A stretch of 57,110 bases of DNA from Solirubrobacter deserti (GTDB taxonomy: Bacteria; Actinomycetota; Thermoleophilia; Solirubrobacterales; Solirubrobacteraceae), in assembly GCF_027587175.1 (NCBI RefSeq), contig NZ_JAPCID010000040.1, forward strand, positions 1 to 57,110, read 5' to 3'. Position 1 is the first letter of the stretch; the number at the start of each line of letters is the position of its first letter. Below are positions 24,942 to 30,921 of the stretch, piece after piece. A program made the translations under genes and the position numbers. The notes beneath the pieces were generated by a model. The model was given only the letters and a program-made list of their open reading frames with translations. It was not told the DNA's origin and made no database searches.

Positions 24942-24956
24942 TATGTCAGTGACTAT
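24934..24956. promoter_or_regulatory. Palindromic MarR operator covering the MFS start codon
   Basis: Perfect inverted repeat ATAGTCACT-ATGTC-AGTGACTAT (9-bp arms, 5-nt spacer). It includes the MFS GTG start (24941-24939) and overlaps the minus-strand TATAGT -10 box. Repression would be by direct blocking of the promoter. Confidence 0.65.
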
Positions 24957-25002
24957 ATGGCGTAAAGGACGGTCACGCAACCGCTACTCTCTGAATCGCA
25001 AC

Positions 25003-25413
25003 ATGACCAACTCGATCCTGCTGCTGATCCAGCTCACGCGCAACGCGTATCGCCGCGCGTCGGAGGACGTCCTGGGCATGAAGGTCAAGGCGTACATGCT
25101 CTTGCAGAACCTGCGTGAAGGCGCGATGCCGCAGGCCGAGTTGCCCGGCTGCATGCACCTGGACGCGAACAACACGGTCCTGCTGCTCAACGACCTCGAG
25201 AGCAAGGGGTTCGTCGAGCGCCGGCGCGACCCCGCCGACCGGCGCCGCCACATCGTGGCGATCACCGAGGCGGGGACGAAGGCGCTGGCGCGGGCGGACC
25301 GCGTGATGGCCTCGCTCGAGGCCGAGGTCTTCGCGAGCCTGTCGCCCGAGGAGCAGGCGACCTTCCGTGATCTGCTCGCCCGCGCGGTCGCGGCCGAGCC
25401 GGCTGCGGTCTAG
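25003..25413 (+). CDS. MarR family transcriptional regulator
   Basis: 136 aa from the ATG at 25003 (MTNSILLLIQLTRNAYRRAS). The helix-turn-helix holds MPQAELPGCMHLDANNTVLL and the wing FVERRRDPADRRRHIVAITE. A TACTCT at 24985-24990 could be its -10 box. It sits 61 bp from the divergent MFS exporter with the palindromic operator between, so it probably represses the exporter and responds to an exporter substrate. Cys at about residue 48 (PGCMH) lies near the DNA-binding domain; redox sensing is possible but unsupported. Confidence 0.88.
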   Translation: MTNSILLLIQLTRNAYRRASEDVLGMKVKAYMLLQNLREGAMPQAELPGCMHLDANNTVLLLNDLESKGFVERRRDPADRRRHIVAITEAGTKALARADRVMASLEAEVFASLSPEEQATFRDLLARAVAAEPAAV

Positions 25414-25451
25414 CTCAGGCGCGTGCCGTCAGGGAAGACCTCGGGGCGGCC

Positions 25452-25589
25452 TTAGCCCAAGCGCGGGCGGCCGCAGGTGTGCTCGTGGCACACCTCGGGG
25501 AGATGCGCGTGCGTGCCCTGATGGAAGTGCACGTGCGGCTCGGCGTGCGTGCCGAGCGTGCGCTTGATGGCGCTGATCAGCTTGCTCAT
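25452..25589 (-). CDS. 45-aa histidine-rich peptide
   Basis: ATG at 25589 with AAGGA about 10 nt upstream, TAA at 25454-25452. The basic helical start MSKLISAIKRTLGTHAEPHV is followed by HFHQGTHAHLPEVCHEHTCG and RPRLG. Eight His and two Cys in 45 residues give repeated HxH and CHEHTC-like spacings, suggesting transition-metal binding. No signal peptide or membrane segment. Codon third positions are G/C as in neighbouring genes, and start, ribosome site and stop all fit a real gene. It converges on the MarR gene with a 38-bp gap. Function unknown. Confidence 0.65.
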   Translation of the reverse strand: MSKLISAIKRTLGTHAEPHVHFHQGTHAHLPEVCHEHTCGRPRLG

Positions 25590-25688
25590 GTGACGGAGTT
25601 CCTTGGCGAGGGAGGGGAGGGGAGGAGCTCCAAGTGTGACAGCTGGGATACCAGATGCGTGTTAGGTGCGGTGAACGATCGCAGCCGG

Positions 25689-25694
25689 TACGGT
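25689..25694 (+). promoter_or_regulatory. -10 box (TACGGT) of the nitronate monooxygenase gene
   Basis: TACGGT ends 7 nt before the GTG start at 25702, without a Shine-Dalgarno between, so the mRNA is probably leaderless. Confidence 0.4.
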
Positions 25695-25701
25695 TGCGGC
25701 C

Positions 25702-26748
25702 GTGGAGCTCGACCTCCCGATCGTCGGCGCCCCCCTGGCGGGCGGCCCTTCGACACCGCAGCTCGCCGCTGCGGTGAGCGAAGCGGGCGGCCTCGGGTTC
25801 CTCGCGGCGGGATACCTGACCGCGGACGCACTGGCCGAGAAGCTCGCCGCGACCCGCGCGCTGACGGACCGCCCGTTCGGCGTGAACCTGTTCGTCCCGG
25901 GCCCGCGCGCCGACCCGGCCGTGTACGTCGACTACGTGCGCGGGATGAGCGAGCCGCGCTGGGACGACGACGGCTGGGACGCGAAGCTCGCGCTGCTGCG
26001 CGCCGAGCCCGTCGCGGTCGTCTCGTACACGTTCGGCTGCCCGGACCCGCTGCCCGAGCTGCCCGGAGAGGCGTGGGTGACGGTGACGAGCCCGGACGAG
26101 GCGCGCGCGGCCGTCGCGGCGGGCGCGGACGCCGTGGTCGCGCAGGGCGCCGAGGCCGGAGGTCACCGCGGTACGTGGGTGGACGCGCCGGACACTGAAC
26201 CGATCGGCCTGGTCGCGCTGCTGCAGCTGCTCGCCGAGGGCGAGTCGCCCGGTGGCGTCGAGTCGCGTGGCGGGGACGAGCCGCCCGGTGTGGGCGAGTC
26301 GCGTCGCGCGGTCGAGTCGCGTGGTGAAGGCGAGTCGCGTGGCGTGGGCGTGCCCGTCATCGCGGCCGGCGGCATCGGCACGCCCGCGGCCGTGCGCGCG
26401 GCGCGGGCGCTCGGCGCGGCGGCCGTGCAGGTCGGCACGGCGCTCCTGCTCACCCCGGAGGCCGGGACGGTCGCCGCCTATCGGGAGCGCGTCGCGGCCG
26501 GCGACGCGCCGACCGGGCTCACGCGCGCGTTCAGCGGGCGGCTCGCGCGCGGCATCCGCAACCGGTTCATGGACGAGCATCCCGACGCGCCGATCGCCTA
26601 TCCCGAGATCCACTACGCGACGGCGCAACTGCGCGCCGAGGCCCGCGCGCGCGGCGACGCGGACGGCTTCAACCTGTGGGCGGGCGAGGCGTATCCGCTG
26701 GCGCGGGAGGCGCCCGCGGCGGACATCGTGCGGAGGCTGGCCGGATGA
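25702..26748 (+). CDS. Nitronate monooxygenase-family FMN enzyme with hexapeptide-repeat insertion
   Basis: 348 aa. FMN TIM barrel of the NPD/NMO family: LPIVGAPLAGG at the N-terminus, GADAVVAQGAEAGGHRGTW with the catalytic-region His, then VPVIAAGGIGTPAAVRAARA and GAAAVQVGTALLLTPEAG for phosphate binding. The family oxidises nitronates or related activated carbons. Residues 181-216 are six tandem hexapeptides of the ESRGxG type encoded by an 18-bp minisatellite, inserted between an alpha helix (LLQLLAEG) and the next barrel strand. The core is otherwise intact. The TGA overlaps the ATG of the nitrilase gene (ATGA), so the two are coupled. Confidence 0.88.
   Translation: MELDLPIVGAPLAGGPSTPQLAAAVSEAGGLGFLAAGYLTADALAEKLAATRALTDRPFGVNLFVPGPRADPAVYVDYVRGMSEPRWDDDGWDAKLALLRAEPVAVVSYTFGCPDPLPELPGEAWVTVTSPDEARAAVAAGADAVVAQGAEAGGHRGTWVDAPDTEPIGLVALLQLLAEGESPGGVESRGGDEPPGVGESRRAVESRGEGESRGVGVPVIAAGGIGTPAAVRAARALGAAAVQVGTALLLTPEAGTVAAYRERVAAGDAPTGLTRAFSGRLARGIRNRFMDEHPDAPIAYPEIHYATAQLRAEARARGDADGFNLWAGEAYPLAREAPAADIVRRLAG
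26242..26349 (+). repeat. 18-bp minisatellite, six in-frame units
   Basis: GAGTCGC or a variant recurs at 26242, 26260, 26278 (GAGCCGC), 26296, 26314 and 26332, exactly 18 bp apart. The units encode ESPGGV, ESRGGD, EPPGVG, ESRRAV, ESRGEG and ESRGVG. The 6-codon unit keeps the frame whatever the copy number. Confidence 0.85.
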
Positions 26749-27506
26749 GGGTCGCCGCCGTCGAGGCCGAGGCGGTCCCCGGAGAGGTCGAGCGCAACCT
26801 CGAGACGGCGGCCGAGTTGATCGCGCGGGCCCGGGCTGACCTGGTCGTGTTCCCCGAGGCGTTCGTCACCGGGTACGACGACGCCGTGTTCGGCGGAGCG
26901 CTGCCGTCGTCGGACCTGGCGTGGATCGGTCCCGTGCAGGACGCGGTCGACGCGCACGGCAGCGTCGTCGTCCTGAACACGCCGCTGGACCGGGGCACGC
27001 TGAGCAGCGTCGTGCTCGCGCCGCAGGCCGAACCCTGGCTCGCCTACGACAAGCAGCACATCTACGCCGCCGAACGCACGCACTTCACGGCCGGTGAGCG
27101 TGGCACGAGCTTCACGCTGGGCGACTTCGAGTTCGCGCTCTCGGTCTGTTACGACGCGAACTTCCCCGAGCACGCCGCGGCGGCCGCGGCCGACGGCGCG
27201 CACGTCTACCTCGCCAGCGGCGCATACTTCCCGGGCGGCGCGCACCGGCGCGATCTGCACTACGGGGCCCGCGCGCTCGACAACGGGATGTACGTCGTGT
27301 TCGCCGGGCTGCTCGGCGCGCCGCACGCCTTCATCGGCGGCTCGGCCGTCTTCGACCCGCTCGGCACGAAGATCGCGAGCGCACAGGACGGCCTCGCGAT
27401 CGCCGAGCTCCACCTGCAGGCCGTCATCGCCGCCCGGGAGACCCAGCGGATGTGGACCGATCGCCGCGCGACGCTCGGCGACCGCCGCCGTCACGCGCTC
27501 GGATAG
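26745..27506 (+). CDS. Carbon-nitrogen hydrolase (nitrilase superfamily)
   Basis: 253 aa. The Glu-Lys-Cys triad is visible: Glu38 in LVVFPEAFVTG, Lys103 in AYDKQHIYAAE, Cys135 in SVCYDANFPEHA. The four-layer alpha-beta-beta-alpha core is complete and has no extra domain. Most family members of this size are amidases acting on small amides such as deaminated glutathione or omega-amides; true nitrilases are less likely. Its start overlaps the stop of the nitronate monooxygenase (ATGA), so the pair may act on one nitrogenous substrate. The 3' end overlaps the convergent TetR gene by 16 bp. Confidence 0.9.
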   Translation: MRVAAVEAEAVPGEVERNLETAAELIARARADLVVFPEAFVTGYDDAVFGGALPSSDLAWIGPVQDAVDAHGSVVVLNTPLDRGTLSSVVLAPQAEPWLAYDKQHIYAAERTHFTAGERGTSFTLGDFEFALSVCYDANFPEHAAAAAADGAHVYLASGAYFPGGAHRRDLHYGARALDNGMYVVFAGLLGAPHAFIGGSAVFDPLGTKIASAQDGLAIAELHLQAVIAARETQRMWTDRRATLGDRRRHALG

Positions 27507-28030
27507 AGCCGCGCGACGAGGGCGGTCAGGCTCTCGCGCAGGTGGTCGGCGAGCCGGTCGTCCGGCCGGAACGCCCACCACGTCACCGCGCCCTGCCAGT
27601 GCGCCGCCAGCAGCGCGCCGGAGTCGTCACCGCAGCACGCGTCGAGCGCGGCGATCAGCTCGCGCTCCCACGCGGCGCCGCGCGCTCGCAGCACCGGGTC
27701 GCGCAGGTCCTCGCGCAGGATCAGCAGGTTCTCGGCGTAGCGGTCGAAGTCCGCGTAGCCGCCCGACAGCTCCACCAGCAGCTCGACCGCGCCCGCCGGC
27801 GTCCTCGGCGCGCGCTCCGCCGCCGCGCGCGTGCGCTCGACCAACCGGTCCCACGCAAGCAGGAGCGCGCGCTGGCGCAGCCCGTCCTTGCTGCCGAAGC
27901 GCTGCACCAGCGTCGCCCCGGACAACCCGCTCGCCTCGGCGACTGACGCGAACGTCAGCCGCCCCTCGCGCAGCAGCGTCAGCGCCGCGTCGAGCACTTC
28001 ATCGTCGCTTCTTGTCTTCGGGCGCGGCAT
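27491..28030 (-). CDS. TetR family transcriptional regulator
   Basis: 179 aa. The N-terminal helix-turn-helix reads VLDAALTLLREGRLTFASVA and EASGLSGATLVQRFGSKDGL. The C-terminal ligand domain is helical and unclassified. The ATG at 28030 lies 6 nt after a perfect TATGAT -10 box (28042-28037, minus strand), so the transcript should be leaderless. Only 17 bp separate it from the divergent SDR gene. TetR binding there would silence both, so the SDR is its likely target. Confidence 0.9.
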   Translation of the reverse strand: MPRPKTRSDDEVLDAALTLLREGRLTFASVAEASGLSGATLVQRFGSKDGLRQRALLLAWDRLVERTRAAAERAPRTPAGAVELLVELSGGYADFDRYAENLLILREDLRDPVLRARGAAWERELIAALDACCGDDSGALLAAHWQGAVTWWAFRPDDRLADHLRESLTALVARLYPSA

Positions 28031-28034
28031 GGTG

Positions 28035-28042
28035 TAATCATA
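28035..28042. promoter_or_regulatory. Overlapping divergent -10 boxes of TetR and SDR genes
   Basis: Minus strand: TATGAT at 28042-28037, 6 nt before the TetR ATG. Plus strand: TAATCA at 28035-28040, 7 nt before the SDR ATG at 28048. Both boxes lie inside a 17-bp gap, so the -35 regions must lie within the opposite coding sequences and both mRNAs would be leaderless. Confidence 0.55.
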
Positions 28043-28047
28043 ACCGA

Positions 28048-28959
28048 ATGCTCGTTTATAGACCGCTGGAAGGGAAGGTGGCGCTCGTTGCGGGCGCGAC
28101 GCGCGGCGCCGGACGGGGCATTGCGACCGAGCTCGGCGCCGCGGGCGCGACCGTCTACGTCACGGGGCGCACGACGCGCACGCAGGTGTCGGAGTACAAC
28201 CGCACCACGGAGACGATCGAGGGGACCGCGGAGCTCGTGACCGAGGCGGGCGGCACCGGGATCGCCGTCCAGGTCGATCACCTCGAGCACGAGCAGGTGA
28301 AACGGCTCGTCGAGCGCATCCGCGCCGATCACGGCCGGCTCGACGTCCTGGTCAACGACGTCTGGGGCGGCGAGCAGCTGTTCGAGTGGGCATCGCCGGT
28401 CTGGGAGCACGACCTCGACAACGGCCTGCGCATGCTCCGGCTCGGGATCGACACGCACCTGATCACCGCCCATTTCGCGCTCCCGCTGCTGATCGAGCAT
28501 CCGGGCGGCCTGCTGGTCGAGGTCGGCGACGGCACGAGCGAGTACAACGCCAAGACCTACCGCGAGTCGCCGTTCTACGACCTCGCGAAGGTCGCCGTCA
28601 ACCGCATGGGCTGGGCGCACGCGCAGGACCTCGCACAGCACGACGCCACCAGCGTCTCCCTCACGCCGGGGTGGCTGCGCAGCGAGATGATGCTCGAGCA
28701 CTTCGGCGTGACCGAGTCCAACTGGCGTGACGCGCTCACGAAGATCCCCGACTTCGCGATCTCGGAGACGCCGCGCTTCGTCGGCCGCGCCGTGGCGGCG
28801 CTCGCCGCCGACCCGGACAAGGCCCGGTTCAACGGCGAGTCGCTCTCCAGCGGCGGCCTCGCCCAGGTCTATGGCTTCACGGACGTGGACGGCTCACGGC
28901 CCGACGCCTGGCGCTTCATCGCCGACGGCCGCCCCGCCGACGTCGCGCCCTATCGCTAA
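28048..28959 (+). CDS. Short-chain dehydrogenase/reductase (SDR)
   Basis: 303 aa. The cofactor loop is VALVAGATRGAGRGIATELG (TGxxxGxG variant AGATRGAGRG) and is followed by TGRTTR, which favours NADP. The usual NNAG reads LVNDVWGG. The active-site Tyr-Lys is in SPFYDLAKVAVNRM (YxxxK as YDLAK), while the usual Ser is not obvious before it (EVGDGTSEYN). The shape fits the DHRS1-like SDR group. The long insert DVWGGEQLFEWASPVWEHDL supports that. The ATG at 28048 is the only sensible start given the -10 box. It ends overlapping the convergent SDR gene by 4 bp. Confidence 0.88.
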   Translation: MLVYRPLEGKVALVAGATRGAGRGIATELGAAGATVYVTGRTTRTQVSEYNRTTETIEGTAELVTEAGGTGIAVQVDHLEHEQVKRLVERIRADHGRLDVLVNDVWGGEQLFEWASPVWEHDLDNGLRMLRLGIDTHLITAHFALPLLIEHPGGLLVEVGDGTSEYNAKTYRESPFYDLAKVAVNRMGWAHAQDLAQHDATSVSLTPGWLRSEMMLEHFGVTESNWRDALTKIPDFAISETPRFVGRAVAALAADPDKARFNGESLSSGGLAQVYGFTDVDGSRPDAWRFIADGRPADVAPYR

Positions 28960-29741
28960 CGCGTCAGCAGCCCGGCGTCCAGGACGAACTGCGACCCGGT
29001 CACGAAGCGCGCCTTGTCGCTCACCAGGAAGCGCACGGCCTCGGCGACGTCGGACGCGTCGATCCACGGCACGGGCTGCAGGTTCCCGGCGGACGCCTCG
29101 GCGATCTCCTGCGGCGTCTTGCCCTCCATCATCGCGAGCCCGTCGTTGAGCGGCGTGTCGACGCCGGTCGGGTGGATCGAGATCACGCGGATGCCGTGCG
29201 GAGCGAGCTCGATCGCCCACGACTTCGTCAACCCCGTGAGACCCCACTTGCTCGCCGCGTAGTGCGAGAGCCGCCCCATCCCGCGCAGCCCGGCGATCGA
29301 GGAGTTGTTGAGGATCACGCCCGACTTGGCCGCGATCATGTGCGGGATGATCTGCCGGGCCACGATCCACGCGCCCTTGAGGTTGATGTCGATCATCGCG
29401 TCCCACTCGGGCTCGGTCAGCTCGTGCGCGAGCCCGTAGGCGCAGATGCCGGCGTTGTTGAACAGCACGTCGATGCGGTTGAAGCGCTCGATCGCGGCGG
29501 TCACGGCGGCGTCGACGGCCTCGAAGTCGCGCACGTCGGCGACGACGGTCAAGCACTCGCGTCCGAGCCCTTCGATCTCGGTCTGCAGCGACTCCAGCTC
29601 CTCGTTGGAGCCCATGCGGTAGGCGGGGTACGACAGCTGCGCCGCCACGTCGAGCGCGACGATGTCGTAGCCGTCCTCGGCGAGCGCGAGCGCCGTCGCG
29701 CGGCCCTGGCCGTGAGCGGCGCCCGTGATGAACGCGATCAC
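28956..29741 (-). CDS. SDR oxidoreductase, probably mycofactocin-coupled type
   Basis: 261 aa classical SDR: FITGAAHGQGRATALALAED (TGxxxGxG as TGAAHGQG), LFNNAGICAYG, catalytic NNSSIAGLRGMGRLSHYAASKW (Ser, YxxxK). The GxGRAxA(L)xLAEDGYDIVALDV start and the insertion after the second strand (SYPAYRMGSNEELESLQTEI) resemble SDRs that hold a non-exchangeable NAD re-oxidised through mycofactocin. No mycofactocin biosynthesis gene is in the window, so this is inference. The GTG at 29741 overlaps the stop of the CMD gene (GTGA). Confidence 0.85.
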   Translation of the reverse strand: MIAFITGAAHGQGRATALALAEDGYDIVALDVAAQLSYPAYRMGSNEELESLQTEIEGLGRECLTVVADVRDFEAVDAAVTAAIERFNRIDVLFNNAGICAYGLAHELTEPEWDAMIDINLKGAWIVARQIIPHMIAAKSGVILNNSSIAGLRGMGRLSHYAASKWGLTGLTKSWAIELAPHGIRVISIHPTGVDTPLNDGLAMMEGKTPQEIAEASAGNLQPVPWIDASDVAEAVRFLVSDKARFVTGSQFVLDAGLLTR

Positions 29742-30259
29742 GCCGCGTACCGCTCGAGATAGTCGTCGAGGTCCACGCCCATCGCGTCGTTGAAGACGTT
29801 GGTCGCGACCATGATCGCCCCGAACGCGATCAGGTCCACGATCTGCTCCTGCGTGAGCCGCTCGGCGAGCGCGGCGTGCAGCGCGTCGTCGACCGAGTGC
29901 GGGTCCGACGCCAGCCGGCGCCCGAGGTCGACGATCAGCGAATCGAACCCGTCCAGCTCCAGCGCCGCGGGGTCCTCACCCGCGTCGATCAACAGGCGGC
30001 GGAAGAACGTCGAGCAGATCAAGCAGTCACTCTCGGTCGAGATCGCGTGGCAGAACAACCACGTCCGCCGCTCGCCGAGCACGGGTGCCACTTGATCGTG
30101 CAGCGGATACCACTGCAGCAGCGCGTCGAGCGCGACAGGGGAACGCGCGAGCGTCCACTTCATGTTGGTCATGCGCCCACCGGTCGCCACGTGCGCGGCG
30201 GCGAGCTCGCGCGAGGCGGGTGGGGCGGAGGTCTCGTCGACCGGGGCGATGCGGGCCAT
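29738..30259 (-). CDS. Carboxymuconolactone decarboxylase / AhpD-like protein
   Basis: 173 aa from the ATG at 30259. All-helical CMD fold with the redox CxxC in ESDCLICSTFFRRLLID and the helix LTQEQIVDLIAFGAIMVATN. Members either decarboxylate gamma-carboxymuconolactone or, when CxxC is present as here, act as AhpD-like peroxidase partners. It is the first gene of a coupled pair with the SDR, so redox handling of the same substrate is plausible. The divergent pseudokinase gene starts within 20 bp. Confidence 0.85.
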   Translation of the reverse strand: MARIAPVDETSAPPASRELAAAHVATGGRMTNMKWTLARSPVALDALLQWYPLHDQVAPVLGERRTWLFCHAISTESDCLICSTFFRRLLIDAGEDPAALELDGFDSLIVDLGRRLASDPHSVDDALHAALAERLTQEQIVDLIAFGAIMVATNVFNDAMGVDLDDYLERYAA

Positions 30260-30277
30260 GCAGCAATAATGCCGGGC

Positions 30278-30889
30278 GTGCGCAAGCTGGAGCCCGGGAG
30301 CGCCGTGGCGGGGTACCGGATCGAGGCCGTCGAGCGGACGGACAGGGACGCGATCGTGCTGCGCGCGGGCGAGGTGCTCCTGCACGTGAGCGAGGACGCG
30401 CGGTACCTGGACCGGGCGCGCCGCCTGCGCAGCGTCGAGCATCCGCACCTGCTGCGGCTGCGCAGCGCGCTGGAGCTGGACGGACGCCCCGTCGCGGTCC
30501 TGCAGGCGCCCGCGGGCACGCGGCTCGACCGCGCGTCGCCGCCCGACCCGATCGCGTTCGTGCAGCAGTTGGCGGGCGCGGTCGAGGCGCTCGAGGACGC
30601 GGGCGCCGACGTCCCGCCGATCACCCGCGAGCGGATCTGGGTCGACGAGCGCGGCGAGGCGCTGCTCGACGGGCTCGGCGCGCACTCGCACGGCGTCTCG
30701 CCCGCGGCCGAGCTGGCCCGCCTGCTGGAGGAGCTGGCCCCGCGCCGTTCGCCGCCGCTCGAGCTCGCGCTCACCCGGGCGCGCGACGGTGCATACCTGT
30801 CCGCGGGCCAATTCGCGGCCGACCTCGCGCGCGCCGCCGAGCCCTCGCACGAACGGCGCCGCTGGCCGTTCCGCGGCAACCTCAACTGA
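30278..30889 (+). CDS. Ser/Thr protein kinase-like protein (degenerate, probable pseudokinase)
   Basis: 203 aa from the GTG at 30278 (an ATG at 30269 adds three residues). The order of elements follows a protein kinase N- and mid-lobe: GYRIEAVERTDRDAIVLRAG in place of the Gly loop, EHPHLLRLRSALELDGRPVA for strands 4-5, then ITRERIWVDERGEALLDGLG aligned to the catalytic loop and DFG segment. The VAIK Lys, HRD Asp and DFG Asp-Phe are missing or changed, so catalysis is unlikely. A TAATGC box at 30267 is a possible -10. It ends about 11-32 bp before the giant propeller gene and may be co-transcribed with it. Confidence 0.6.
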   Translation: MRKLEPGSAVAGYRIEAVERTDRDAIVLRAGEVLLHVSEDARYLDRARRLRSVEHPHLLRLRSALELDGRPVAVLQAPAGTRLDRASPPDPIAFVQQLAGAVEALEDAGADVPPITRERIWVDERGEALLDGLGAHSHGVSPAAELARLLEELAPRRSPPLELALTRARDGAYLSAGQFAADLARAAEPSHERRRWPFRGNLN

Positions 30890-30921
30890 CCTGCAAGTGA
30901 TTGAAGTATCTTCACTGCGCC

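Noticed and set aside
26236-26350. The 18-bp repeats as a CRISPR-like array
   Set aside because: No spacers, unit too short and in frame within a coding gene.
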